Position numbers and translations under genes: made by a program. From positions 1 to 64,000 of the forward strand of contig NZ_JANCLX010000010.1 in NCBI RefSeq assembly GCF_024295805.1: DNA of 64,000 bases, read 5' to 3'. Shown here in pieces: positions 8,276-17,073 of the stretch. This DNA comes from Streptomyces cucumeris. Its GTDB lineage: Bacteria > Actinomycetota > Actinomycetes > Streptomycetales > Streptomycetaceae. The notes beneath the pieces are model-generated. The model ran no database searches and was not told the origin of the DNA. It worked only from the letters and a program-made list of their open reading frames with translations. Within the stretch, counting starts at the first letter, position 1; each line of letters begins with the position of its first letter.

Positions 8276-9520
8276 TCAAGGCTTCTGCCTCTCTACGGCT
8301 GTAGACGGCCGGGCCGTCCTCTCCGCCTCCCGCTGCCAGTGAACAAGGTTGCGTTGGGTGGTGAGGGTATCGAGGTGGTCCGGGCCCAGTACCCGCTGCC
8401 GATCCTCCAGCAGTTCCGCGTAGGTGGCTACAGCCTTGGCCGCATCCCCCGCCTTCCCCTGCCACCAGGCGAGGTTGTGCCTGGTGGCCAGAGTATGGGG
8501 GTGGTCCGAGCCGAGTAGCCGTATCCGATCGGCCAGCAGATCCTCGTACCCGGTTATGGCGCCGGCTGCGTCCCCCGACTGGCCGCGCCAGTGAACAAAA
8601 TTGTGGCGGGTCGCCAGCGTGTGAGGGTGATCGGGGCCCAGCACACGAAGCCGAAATGCCAGCAACTCGGAGGTGATGGCCGCAGCTTCAGCTACATCTT
8701 CCACCTCTCCCAGCCAGTAAGCGAGGAGCTGGCGGGTGGAGAGTGCATCGGGGTGCTCCGGGCCGAGTACCCGTACGCGATCGGCGAGCAGTTCCCTGAA
8801 TCCGACCACGGCGCCCGCTGCGTCACCTTTGTGTCCCTGCCAGTGGGCAAAGCTGTGCCGGGCGGCGAGCGTATCGGGATGGTCCGGGCCGAGCAGCCGC
8901 AGCCGGGCGGCGAGCAGTTCTGCAAAGGCGGCTGCCGCGCCAGTCGCATCTCCCGCTTCTCCCCGCCAGCCAGCGAGACGGTGACGGGTGATGAGCGTGT
9001 CGGGGTGGTCGGGGCCCAGCACCCGCAGCGTGTCGTCCAGCAGTTCGGCGAGGGCGTCCGCGGCGCCGGCCGGATCCCCCGCCTTCCCCCGCCAGTGGGC
9101 AAAGCTATGCCGCGCGGCGAGGGTGTCGGGGTGGTCCGGGCCGAGGCGGCGGCGGGCGGTGGTGGCGAGGTATTGGCAGTGGTTGATGGCGGCGGTGACC
9201 TGACCGCACTCCCCGAGGCTTGCACCGGTGCGCTGCAGCGCCTTATGGGCGGCTGGGCGGTACAGGGCGTCTTCGGCGTGGGTGGTGAGGGCCGTTGTGT
9301 TGGCACGCAGGGCCTGGGCGAGGGCGGTGTCGCGTTCGATCTCGGGCCAGGCGTCCATCAGCGCGTCGGCGGCGGTGCGGGCGTACTGCGTGTGCTGCTC
9401 GAAGGTGAGAGTGTCGCGGGTGGCGCGCTGGATGAGCTGGTGAACGCGCGCGGCCTGGTGAGGGGCGTACCGATCATGGTCGATCAAGCTGCGCCGGTGC
9501 AGGGCGCGCAGGGCGCCCAA
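8276..9520 (-). CDS. TPR-repeat protein, probable C-terminal remnant of an NB-ARC protein
   Basis: A 414-residue frame with an N-terminal stretch like a winged-helix end of NB-ARC/STAND proteins (LRALHRRSLIDHD, then VHQLIQRATRDTL), followed by about seven 43-residue tetratricopeptide repeats with the core RxLGPDHPDTLATRHxxAxW and GDAAGA. In this family an NTPase domain of about 300 residues should precede the repeats. Upstream the frame stays open only to a stop at 9584-9586, so the NTPase is missing. The listed start is TTG 9520, without a clear ribosome-binding site. I think this is a truncated gene, perhaps still translated as a repeat-only scaffold. Confidence 0.5.
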   Translation of the reverse strand: MGALRALHRRSLIDHDRYAPHQAARVHQLIQRATRDTLTFEQHTQYARTAADALMDAWPEIERDTALAQALRANTTALTTHAEDALYRPAAHKALQRTGASLGECGQVTAAINHCQYLATTARRRLGPDHPDTLAARHSFAHWRGKAGDPAGAADALAELLDDTLRVLGPDHPDTLITRHRLAGWRGEAGDATGAAAAFAELLAARLRLLGPDHPDTLAARHSFAHWQGHKGDAAGAVVGFRELLADRVRVLGPEHPDALSTRQLLAYWLGEVEDVAEAAAITSELLAFRLRVLGPDHPHTLATRHNFVHWRGQSGDAAGAITGYEDLLADRIRLLGSDHPHTLATRHNLAWWQGKAGDAAKAVATYAELLEDRQRVLGPDHLDTLTTQRNLVHWQREAERTARPSTAVERQKP

Positions 9521-9742
9521 ACCGCCCGCACCGCCGTGAACGCCATCGACGCAACCCTCACCACCGCCGAACAGAGGGTGCAGCTACCAAAGCCACGACC
9601 ACCCTGCGACCACAGCCCACGACTCCACAACCAGATCACCGTCAGCAAAGCACCGGCCAGAGCCATCAGTTGCCCCAGCGCTCCAGGCGCCCGTCCCGCG
9701 CATGCGACCGCTATGCGACCACAACCCCCGAAAACACCGAAA

Positions 9743-9774
9743 AGGCCGCCTCCGCATCTCTGCGGAAACGGCCT
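9743..9774 (-). terminator. Rho-independent terminator of tRNA-Pro
   Basis: Leftward strand: AGGCCGTTTCCGCA-GAGA-TGCGGAGGCGGCCT folds into a stem with a small internal mismatch, followed by TTTTCGGTGTTTT. The T-rich tail is uncommon in this genome and marks a genuine intrinsic terminator. Confidence 0.7.
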
Positions 9775-9791
9775 CCGACCTGCGAAAACGC

Positions 9792-9868
<77 letters not shown>

Positions 9869-10025
9869 GTGCTCGTCCCGCTCGGGCCTTTGCCCTCGCC
9901 GACCGCGCACGAGAACAATACCGCACTTCAGGGGGTGGTCGCTGCCAGCAGGGGGCGGGGGATGGATCTCCGCCAGGTGGGCGGCGGTGCGGAGGGGAGG
10001 TGGGGGCAGGCGCGCGCAGCCATGG

Positions 10026-10499
10026 TCACGTTGAGTCGCCAGTCGATTGCGGTTCGTCGCCGAGGAGGTAGCGCGCGCCCGGGCCGAGGGCGGCGGCGGT
10101 GTCGGTGGGGTTGTAGAGGGTGCACTTGCGCAGCGAGAGACAGCCGCAGCCGATACAGCCCGTGAGCTTGCGCTTCAGCCGTTCCAGGTCGGCGATCTGC
10201 TGGTCGATGCGGTGGGACCAGGCGCGGGCGACCGCGTTCCACTGGGTGGCGTTGGGGGCACGGTCCGCCGGGAGGCGGTCCAGGGCGGCGCGGGTTTCGT
10301 CGAGGGAGAGGCCGACCTGCTGAGCGGCGCGGATGAACGCGACGCGGCGGAGCGTGGAGCGGGCGAAGCGGCGCTGGCGGCCGGCGGTGCGCCGGGAGTG
10401 GATCAGGCCGAGTTCCTCGTAGTAGCGCAGGGCCGAGGTGGCCAGGCCGCTGCGGGTGGCCAGCTCCCCGATGGTGAGGAGGTCGGAAGTCGACGTCAT
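10026..10499 (-). CDS. soxR: Redox-sensing MerR-family activator SoxR
   Basis: A 157-residue regulator. An N-terminal winged helix (LTIGELATRSGLATSALRYYEELGL) is followed by a dimerisation helix and a [2Fe-2S] cysteine cluster C115-x2-C118-x-C120-x5-C126 (CIGCGCLSLRKC), which defines SoxR. In Streptomyces, SoxR responds to redox-active metabolites rather than driving SoxS. The C-terminal tail after the cluster is about 30 residues, as in other actinobacteria. It is divergent from the split transketolase genes, with a SoxR box lying in the 91-bp gap; direct control of those genes is a strong inference. Confidence 0.93.
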   Translation of the reverse strand: MTSTSDLLTIGELATRSGLATSALRYYEELGLIHSRRTAGRQRRFARSTLRRVAFIRAAQQVGLSLDETRAALDRLPADRAPNATQWNAVARAWSHRIDQQIADLERLKRKLTGCIGCGCLSLRKCTLYNPTDTAAALGPGARYLLGDEPQSTGDST

Positions 10500-10553
10500 G
10501 GCGGTCGATCCTAGGCGGGCCGGGGGCCGGGCCAGGTGGGCGACATCGGGCGC

Positions 10554-10590
10554 TTGACTTCAAGTCCGCTTGAAGTTGCACGCTCTTCCC
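10554..10590 (+). promoter_or_regulatory. SoxR-type promoter of the transketolase pair, leaderless
   Basis: A -35 TTGACT (10554-10559) and a -10-like CACGCT (10579-10584) are separated by 19 bp, the overlong spacer typical of MerR-family promoters. The spacer carries the palindrome ACTTCAAG-TCCG-CTTGAAGT (10557-10576), with the 7-4-7 layout of known SoxR boxes. Counting from the -10 puts +1 at 10591, the A of the transketolase ATG, so the transcript is probably leaderless. Confidence 0.78.
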
Positions 10591-11292
10591 ATGACCTCCA
10601 CCGCAGTTCACAGCGCCGACGCGTACCACGACCTCCCCCGTCTCATGGGTCTGATGAGCGGCGACGAGAAGCACGGTCCGGCCGCCACCTCCACGCTGGA
10701 CGCGCTCTGGGTGCTCTACGACCGGGTGCTGCGGGTGTCGCCGGAGAGCATGGACGATCCCGAACGTGACCGGTTCCTGCTCTCCAAGGGGCACGGCCCG
10801 ATGGCGTACTACGCGGTGCTCGCCACCAAGGGGTTCTTCAGCGAGTCGCTGCTGCCGGGCTTCGGCTCCTACGACTCCCCGCTCGGGCACCATCCGGACC
10901 GGCTGCTGGTGCCCGGCGCCGAGATCAGCAGCGGGTCGCTCGGCCACGGGCTGCCGCTGGCCGTGGGGACGGCGCTCGGGTTGCGGGCGCAGGGGCGCAC
11001 CGGACCCGCCGTGTGGGTGCTCATCGGCGACGCGGAGCTGGACGAGGGCAGCAATCACGAGGCGATCGCGTACGCCGGGGCGGTCGGGCTGGAGCGGCTG
11101 CACACGCTCGTGATCGACAACGCCTCCGCCACCCACGGCTGGCCCGGCGGCATCGCCTCCCGCTTCGCCGCCGAGGGGTGGTCCACGGCCACCGTCGACG
11201 GCCGGGATCACCAGGCTCTCCACGAGGCGTACACCGCGCCGCACCCGGGGCGGCCGCACGTCGTCGTCGCCCGGGTCGAGCCCAAGAGCTGA
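10591..11292 (+). CDS. Transketolase, N-terminal (TPP-binding) subunit
   Basis: A 233-residue protein matching the thiamine-diphosphate-binding half of transketolase: SKGHG at residues 65-69, ISSGSLGHGLPLAVGTALG, then the TPP/Mg site GDAELDEGSN (from 146) with the distal Asn near 177. The canonical GDG is GDA here. It works with the next gene's product, which supplies the Glu-bearing pyrimidine domain, to transfer two-carbon ketol units or a related acyloin reaction. It is shorter than typical N-subunits (about 270). Start ATG 10591 coincides with the predicted transcription start, and no ribosome-binding site is needed. Confidence 0.86.
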   Translation: MTSTAVHSADAYHDLPRLMGLMSGDEKHGPAATSTLDALWVLYDRVLRVSPESMDDPERDRFLLSKGHGPMAYYAVLATKGFFSESLLPGFGSYDSPLGHHPDRLLVPGAEISSGSLGHGLPLAVGTALGLRAQGRTGPAVWVLIGDAELDEGSNHEAIAYAGAVGLERLHTLVIDNASATHGWPGGIASRFAAEGWSTATVDGRDHQALHEAYTAPHPGRPHVVVARVEPKS

Positions 11293-11345
11293 CCCTCACC
11301 GCCGGCCCCACCCACCGAACGTCTCCGTGAAAGGACCTCCACGTC

Positions 11346-12251
11346 ATGGACACCATGCGTGAGCGCTTCACCTCCACCGTCTCCCGTCTCCTCGACGAAG
11401 ACCCCCGGCTGGCCGTCGTGCTAGCCGAGATCGGCGTCGCGAACTTCGCCGAGGCCCAGCGCGCCCATCCCGACCGGGTGATCAACGTCGGGATCCGGGA
11501 GCAGCTGCTGGTGGGGGTGGGTGGCGGACTGGCGCTGACCGGAATGCGGCCGATTGTGCACACGTTCGCCAGCTTTCTGGTCGAGCGCCCCTTCGAGCAG
11601 CTCAAGCTGGACTTCGGGCACCAGGGCACAGGTGGGGTGCTGGTGAGCGCAGCCGGTTCCTACGACTGGCCCGCGGGCGGTTTCACCCATATGTCACCCG
11701 GGGACGTCGCCCTGCTGAACACCCTCGACGGCTGGACCGTGCATGTACCCGGCCACCCCGACGAGGCCGAAACCCTGCTGCGGCACGCCGCCGCGGCCGA
11801 TGACGACGCCGTCTACGTCCGGCTGTCGGCGCACGGCAACACCGCGCCGCGCGATGTCACCCCCGGCCGTTTCCTGACCGTGCGGGAAGGACGCGGCGGT
11901 GTGGTGATCGCGGTCGGGCCGATGCTGGACAACGTGCTCGCCGCCGTGGCGGGGCTGGACGTGACCGTGCTCTACGCCACGACCGTGCGCCCCTTCGACG
12001 AGCGTTCGCTGCGCGCGGCCGTCCAGGCGGGCACCGGGTCGGCCGATGTCGTGCTCGTCGAGCCATATCTCGCGGGCACCTCGATCACCGCCGTCAACGA
12101 CGCCCTCCCGGACCTGCCGCACCGTGTGCTCGGGCTCGGCATCGGACGGCGCGAGCTGCGGCGCTACGGCGGGATCGAGGAGCACCTCGCCGGTCAGGGG
12201 CTGGACCCGGCCTCGCTCCGGGAGCGGATCTCCGGCTTCCTGAGCCGGTGA
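11346..12251 (+). CDS. Transketolase, C-terminal subunit
   Basis: A 301-residue partner of the preceding gene. It contains the pyrimidine-binding domain with VINVGIREQ, whose Glu activates TPP, the loop TFASFLVERPFEQLK, and a C-terminal transketolase domain (VVIAVGPMLDNVLAAV to EEHLAGQGL). Start ATG 11346 follows AAAGGA at a good distance. The 53-base gap to the first subunit and the common orientation imply one transcript from the SoxR-type promoter. Split transketolases are often specialised, for example in apiose or deoxyxylulose-like chemistry. The actual substrate is not visible here. Confidence 0.86.
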   Translation: MDTMRERFTSTVSRLLDEDPRLAVVLAEIGVANFAEAQRAHPDRVINVGIREQLLVGVGGGLALTGMRPIVHTFASFLVERPFEQLKLDFGHQGTGGVLVSAAGSYDWPAGGFTHMSPGDVALLNTLDGWTVHVPGHPDEAETLLRHAAAADDDAVYVRLSAHGNTAPRDVTPGRFLTVREGRGGVVIAVGPMLDNVLAAVAGLDVTVLYATTVRPFDERSLRAAVQAGTGSADVVLVEPYLAGTSITAVNDALPDLPHRVLGLGIGRRELRRYGGIEEHLAGQGLDPASLRERISGFLSR

Positions 12252-12262
12252 ACCGGGCGGTC

Positions 12263-12332
12263 CGGGCCTGGTCCAGGTCCCGAGCCCGGTCCAGGCCCCG
12301 AGCCCGGTCCAGGTCCCTAGCCTGCTCAGGTC
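12263..12332. repeat. Degenerate 18-bp tandem repeat
   Basis: Two clean units of CGAGCCCGGTCCAGGYCC lie at 12281-12298 and 12299-12316, flanked by degraded copies on both sides. It sits just after the transketolase stop, in the convergent spacer with the hydrolase gene. Confidence 0.6.
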
Positions 12333-12395
12333 AGGAACCCGGGCCTGCCTTCGGCCCCAGCGCCCGCCCGAGCCGCCCAGGCCCGCCCCCACCCC

Positions 12396-13337
12396 TCAGA
12401 CGTGCTTGTCCAGCCAGGCCAGCAGGTCCGCCTGCACCTCGTCCCGGTTGGTCTCGTTGAGGATCTCGTGCCGGGCACCCTGGTAGCCCCGCCAGCTCAA
12501 CTCCCGCGTCCCGATGTGGCGGAAGTCCTCCAGCAGTTCGTAGACCAGGGTCATCCGCTGGTTGCAGGGGTCCTCGGTGCCCACCGCCAGGTGCACCGGC
12601 AGGTCGGCCGGGATCCGGGCCTGCTGCCGGGGGTCGTTGATCTTGCGTACGGCGCGTACCCAGTCCAGGGCGAGACCCGCGCTGAACGGGAAGCCGCACC
12701 GCTCGTCCGCCGCGTACGACGCCACCTCCGCGGGGTCCCGGGTGAGCCATTCGAAACCCGTGCCGAACTCGTACGGGTCGTTGAACGAGGCGAAGAGGGT
12801 GGGGGTGAAGGTGGACAGCACCGTGCGGCCGCCGGTCGCGACCTCCTCCCCGATCCGTGCCATCGCGTCCTCCAGCTCGGTGGCGGGGAGGGTGCGGAAG
12901 GTTCCCGAGAGGATCAGCCCGGCCAGTTCCGCGCCGTACTCCTGGGCGCAGTCGCGGGCCAGCATCGAGCCCAGGCTGTGGCCGAGGAGCACCAGTGGCA
13001 GCCCGGGGTGTTCGGTGCGGGCGCGGTCGCCGACCGCGCGCAGGTCGGAGACGATCGCCCGCCAGCTGTCGCCCTCCTCGCCGACGATCCCGAGACCGCC
13101 CGTGGACTCCGCGGTGGCCCCGTGTCCGCGGTGGTCCGAGGCCACCACGGCGTAGCCGTGCCCGCTGAGGTAGCGGGCGAACCGGTCGTAGCGCAGGGCG
13201 TGTTCGGCGGCGCCGTGGGCGATCTGGACGATCGCGCGCGGCGTGCGGCCCTCCGGCAGCCACGTGTACGTCGCGATGCGCACACCGTCCGGGGTGGGCA
13301 GCTGGTCGGTGCGGTAGCTGGTGCCGCCTGCTGGCAT
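12396..13337 (-). CDS. Alpha/beta hydrolase, monoacylglycerol-lipase type
   Basis: A 313-residue serine hydrolase of the lysophospholipase/monoacylglycerol-lipase group. The oxyanion strand is IAHGAAEHALRYDRFA (HG near 41), followed by DHRGHGAT, the nucleophile elbow GHSLGS with Ser121, an acid Asp in VGTEDP and the catalytic His in GARHEI near the end. There is no signal peptide, so it is cytoplasmic. Start ATG 13337 has GGAGACGAG about 5-12 bases upstream; longer readings of the frame upstream lack coding character. It is divergent from the large Tat-exported protein. Confidence 0.85.
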   Translation of the reverse strand: MPAGGTSYRTDQLPTPDGVRIATYTWLPEGRTPRAIVQIAHGAAEHALRYDRFARYLSGHGYAVVASDHRGHGATAESTGGLGIVGEEGDSWRAIVSDLRAVGDRARTEHPGLPLVLLGHSLGSMLARDCAQEYGAELAGLILSGTFRTLPATELEDAMARIGEEVATGGRTVLSTFTPTLFASFNDPYEFGTGFEWLTRDPAEVASYAADERCGFPFSAGLALDWVRAVRKINDPRQQARIPADLPVHLAVGTEDPCNQRMTLVYELLEDFRHIGTRELSWRGYQGARHEILNETNRDEVQADLLAWLDKHV

Positions 13338-13610
13338 TCGGTCTCGTCTCCTGGGGTCGGGTCGGTGCCCTGCTGATGGGGCCGGTGGAGTGGGGCGTGA
13401 GCGGGGGCTGGAGGGTACATGGACTGCGGGTGGAGCACGGCTGGAGCGTGGGCGGGAACGGAAGCCAACTCTCCCCTTACCCGGGGCCCAAGCCAAGGCT
13501 GTTGGCAGCAAGGTGTTGACCACGAACCCGTGGGGTGTGCAACGATCAAGCGCTTCGTCTGCCGTTTATGAACTCCTGCCCCGCACAACCCCCGTGTCAC
13601 AGGAGGATCG

Positions 13611-16600
13611 TTGGACACTCCAGTCGCCCCCGGCGCCGTAGACGCTTCCATCACCCCCGGCGCTCCAGAAGACCCGGACTCCGGGGACGCCCCGGGCGCG
13701 CCGGACACCCCCCTTTCCGCCCTCTCCCGGCGGCGCTTCCTCCAGGCCACGGCTGCCGGGAGCGCCACCGCCGCCGTCACCGCGCTGCCCGTCGAGGCCG
13801 CTGCCGCCGCCGGTGCGCGGGCCGGCCGGCGGACGCGGCGCGCCTCGCTCTCCTTCACCGCCGCCACCAACGGCGCCGCGACGCTCGCCCCTTCCGGTGG
13901 CTCCTCCGCGGCCTCCGGCCCGCGTCTGGTCGCCGAGGTGCAGAACGTCCTGTGGTCCGTGCCCCGGGACGGTGGCGAGGCGACCGCGCTCACCCCGCCC
14001 GGGCTGGAGCCCACCCGGCCCGTCTTCTCCCCCGACGGCGAGCTGCTGGCGATATGCGCGTACAAGGGCGGCGGGTTCCACATCTGGACGCTGCGCCCCG
14101 ACGGTTCGGAGCTGCGGCAGCGGACGGACGGCCCCTGGGACGACCGCGGTCCGGCCTGGTCGCCCGACGGCACCCGGATCGCCTTCGCCTCCGAGCGCGG
14201 CGGCGACCCGGTGGCGGGCAGCCCGTACCGGGTGTGGGTGCTGGAGGCGGCCAGCGGTGAACTCACCCGGCTCACCGGGCTGTCGGGGCAGGAAGGCCCG
14301 CTCCAGGACGGTGCCTGGGAGGACTTCGACCCGACGTGGTCGGCGGACGGCGAGCGGGTGCTGTTCGTCCGCGGGGTGCCCGGCGGAACGCCGGTGGGCA
14401 GCGTGCTGGACACGCGTACGGTGGCCTCCGTACGGGCCGACGGCACCGGTCCGGTGCGGTTGGAGCACACCGAACCGGCCACCGGCGCCCAGGTGATGAC
14501 CCCCGCGCTCGCGGCGGACGGACGGCTCGCCTATCTGCGGACCACCCCCGCGCCGAGCGCCTCCTGCACCCTGGTGGTGGACGGGAAGCCGGTGGCGCTG
14601 GAGGGCGAACCGCATCCGGTGCCACCGCGCTGGACGGCCGAGGGGGATCTGCTGCTGACCGTGGACGGGCGGTTCCAGCTCGTGCGCCCCGGTGGGCGGG
14701 AGGGGGACCGGAGCACGTCCCGGGAGATACCCTTCCGCGCCACCCTCCCCGTCGAGCGGCCCCGCTACCGGGTCAAGGACTACGACTTCGACGGCGGCGG
14801 GGCGCGGCCGGTGCGCGGGATCCACCTGCCCGCGCTGTCCCCGGACGGCCGCCGTGTGGCCTTCGCCGCGCTCAACTCCCTCTGGGTCGCCGATATCACG
14901 GGCGGCCGGACTCCCAGGCGGGTCGTACGGGCGGCGCCCACCCGCTATCTCCTGGCGCCCACCTGGACGTCCGACGGACGCGCGCTGGTGTTCGCCGACG
15001 ACCGCGACGGACTGCTGGCGGTGCGCCGCCGGGAGCTCGGCTCGGGTGAGGAGACCGTTCTGGCGTCCGGGGGCCGGGTGCATCCGGCGCTCTCCCCCGA
15101 CGGCAAGCGGCTCGCCTGTGTCGACATGTCGGGAAACCTGGTCCTGCGCGATCTCGACGCCGCCACCGAACGGGTGCTGGCCGCGCCGCTGGGCGCGGGC
15201 GGACTGCCGGGACGGCCGAGCTGGTCCCCCGACGGCCGGTACATCGCGCTGTGCGACCGCAACCGGCTGAACCAGCGGTTCCGTGAGGGCTACAACCTGA
15301 TACGGGTCGTGGACGCGGCGAGCGGAGCGGCGAAGCTGCACGCGGTGGCCGCACACACCTCGCTCTCGGACCGTTACGACTCCGGGCCCGTCTGGTCCCC
15401 CGACGGCCGCCATATGGCGTTCGTCTCGGAGTCCGCGCTGTGGCTGCTGCCGGTGCGGCCCGACGGCACCCCCGACGGCGCGCCGCGGCGGCTGACCGAC
15501 GAGGCCGCCGACCACCCCTCCTGGTCGGGGGACTCACGCCGGGTGCTGTACCTGTCGTCGGGGCGGCTGCGGCTGCTGGACGTCGAGTCGGGCGAGACCC
15601 GTACGGTGCGGGTGCCGCTGGACCGGCGGCGGCCGCGTCCGGCCGACACCGTGGTGCACGCCGGACGGTTCTGGGACGGCACGGATGGCGGCGGCTCGGG
15701 TGGCTCGGACGGCGGTGGCACGGTCCGCGAGGACGTGGACATCGTGGTGCGCGGCGGGCGGATCGCCGCCGTGGAGCCGCACCGCGGCGGACGGGTGGCC
15801 AAGCGCCGGATCGACGCCTCGTCCCGCACCGTGCTGCCGGGTCTGTGGGATGCGCACACCCATCCCTGGCAGTACACCTATGGCGGCCGTCAGACCGCGC
15901 TCCAACTCGCCTACGGCATCACCACCGCGGTGTCCCTGGGCGGCTTCGCCTACGAGCAGGCGCGGTTGCGGGAGGCGGTGGCGGCGGGCGCCCTGGCCGG
16001 GCCGCGGCTGCTGGCCACCGGTGAGCTGCTGGACGGGCCGCGGGTGGCCTACAGCATGGGCCGGGCGCACCGCACCCGGGACGGGCTGCGCCGTTCGCTG
16101 GAGCGCGCGGCCGGGCTCGACTGGGACTTCGTCAAGACCTATGTCCGGGCGCCGGGCTGGGTGATGGAGGAGGCGGCGCGGTTCGCGCACGAACGGCTCG
16201 GGGTGCGCACCGGAAGCCATCTGTGCACCCCCGGCATCCAGCTCGGCCAGGATCTGACGACCCATCTGCAGGCCACCCAGCGGCTGGAGTACGGACACGC
16301 CACGACGGCGACCGGGCGGGCGTACCAGGACCTCACCGAGGTCTACACGGCCACCTCGGACTTCCGGCTCATCGCCACCCCGTTCACCGCCGGGCCACTG
16401 GTCGGGGCGGACCCCTCACTGGCGCGGGACGAGCGGGTCACCCGGCTGATGCCGCCCTGGGACACCGCACTGGTCCGGCAGCTCGCCGGGACACCGCCGA
16501 CCGACGCCCAGCTCGGCACCCTGCGCACGGAGATCGGGGTCTACCGCCGGGTCCTGGAGGCGGGCGGAGTGGTCGCGCTGGGCACGGACCAGCCGCTGGT

Positions 16601-16967
16601 GCCGGTGGGTCTCCATCTGCACCTGGCGCTGCGGGCGCTGCACCGGTACGGGCTCTCCCCCGCCGAGGCGCTGCGCACGGCGACCGTACTGCCCGCGCGG
16701 GCCTTCGGCGCCGAACGGGATCTGGGCACCCTGGAGGTCGGGAAGCTGGCGGACCTGACGGTCGTCGACGGGGATCCCTTCACCGATTTCGACTCCCTGG
16801 TACGGACCGAGGCGGTACTGCGCGGCGGGATCCCGTTCCGGAGCGAGGAGCTGGTGGAGTCCTTCCCGGCCACCACCGGGCAGGAGCGGCACGGCATGTC
16901 GGCCGAACGCTGGCTGGAAGTGGGACGGCACCTGCGCCGGGAGAGCTGCTGCGAGCTCCACGGCTGA
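13611..16967 (+). CDS. Tat-exported beta-propeller/amidohydrolase fusion
   Basis: A 1,118-residue protein. The start is TTG 13611 behind AGGAGG (13601-13606). The twin-arginine signal SRRRFLQATAAGS (about residues 39-51) is followed by an Ala-rich core. Residues about 100-690 hold TolB/WD40-like blades with repeated SPDG and WSPDGR motifs. From about 700 an imidazolonepropionase-type amidohydrolase follows: metal ligands DAHTHPW (747-753), the Lys in FVKTYV (about 840), His in GSHLC (867) and YGHAT (896), and Asp in GTDQP (about 990). It would act outside the membrane as a hydrolase, perhaps of cyclic amides or peptides. The exact substrate is unknown. Confidence 0.85.
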   Translation: MDTPVAPGAVDASITPGAPEDPDSGDAPGAPDTPLSALSRRRFLQATAAGSATAAVTALPVEAAAAAGARAGRRTRRASLSFTAATNGAATLAPSGGSSAASGPRLVAEVQNVLWSVPRDGGEATALTPPGLEPTRPVFSPDGELLAICAYKGGGFHIWTLRPDGSELRQRTDGPWDDRGPAWSPDGTRIAFASERGGDPVAGSPYRVWVLEAASGELTRLTGLSGQEGPLQDGAWEDFDPTWSADGERVLFVRGVPGGTPVGSVLDTRTVASVRADGTGPVRLEHTEPATGAQVMTPALAADGRLAYLRTTPAPSASCTLVVDGKPVALEGEPHPVPPRWTAEGDLLLTVDGRFQLVRPGGREGDRSTSREIPFRATLPVERPRYRVKDYDFDGGGARPVRGIHLPALSPDGRRVAFAALNSLWVADITGGRTPRRVVRAAPTRYLLAPTWTSDGRALVFADDRDGLLAVRRRELGSGEETVLASGGRVHPALSPDGKRLACVDMSGNLVLRDLDAATERVLAAPLGAGGLPGRPSWSPDGRYIALCDRNRLNQRFREGYNLIRVVDAASGAAKLHAVAAHTSLSDRYDSGPVWSPDGRHMAFVSESALWLLPVRPDGTPDGAPRRLTDEAADHPSWSGDSRRVLYLSSGRLRLLDVESGETRTVRVPLDRRRPRPADTVVHAGRFWDGTDGGGSGGSDGGGTVREDVDIVVRGGRIAAVEPHRGGRVAKRRIDASSRTVLPGLWDAHTHPWQYTYGGRQTALQLAYGITTAVSLGGFAYEQARLREAVAAGALAGPRLLATGELLDGPRVAYSMGRAHRTRDGLRRSLERAAGLDWDFVKTYVRAPGWVMEEAARFAHERLGVRTGSHLCTPGIQLGQDLTTHLQATQRLEYGHATTATGRAYQDLTEVYTATSDFRLIATPFTAGPLVGADPSLARDERVTRLMPPWDTALVRQLAGTPPTDAQLGTLRTEIGVYRRVLEAGGVVALGTDQPLVPVGLHLHLALRALHRYGLSPAEALRTATVLPARAFGAERDLGTLEVGKLADLTVVDGDPFTDFDSLVRTEAVLRGGIPFRSEELVESFPATTGQERHGMSAERWLEVGRHLRRESCCELHG

Positions 16968-16979
16968 GCGGACCGGTGG

Positions 16980-17013
16980 GGCGGCGCCGGGTCCTGACGG
17001 GCCCGGTGCCGCC
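16980..17013 (+). terminator. Hairpin after the amidohydrolase fusion gene
   Basis: GGCGGCGCCGGG and CCCGGTGCCGCC pair over 12 bp (one G-U) around a 10-nt loop, 12 bases past the stop. The convergent VOC gene ends at 17074. Confidence 0.6.
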
Positions 17014-17073
17014 GCGCCGCGCGGTCCGCCTGCGCCCCGTCCACCAACGCACGGGGCCATCCGGCGGACCGGC

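Noticed and set aside
13566..15515. A 649-codon open frame antisense to the amidohydrolase fusion
   Set aside because: It is a mirror of a high-GC coding gene, Arg/Gly/Pro-rich with no family motif. The forward gene has Tat signal, blades and metal ligands.
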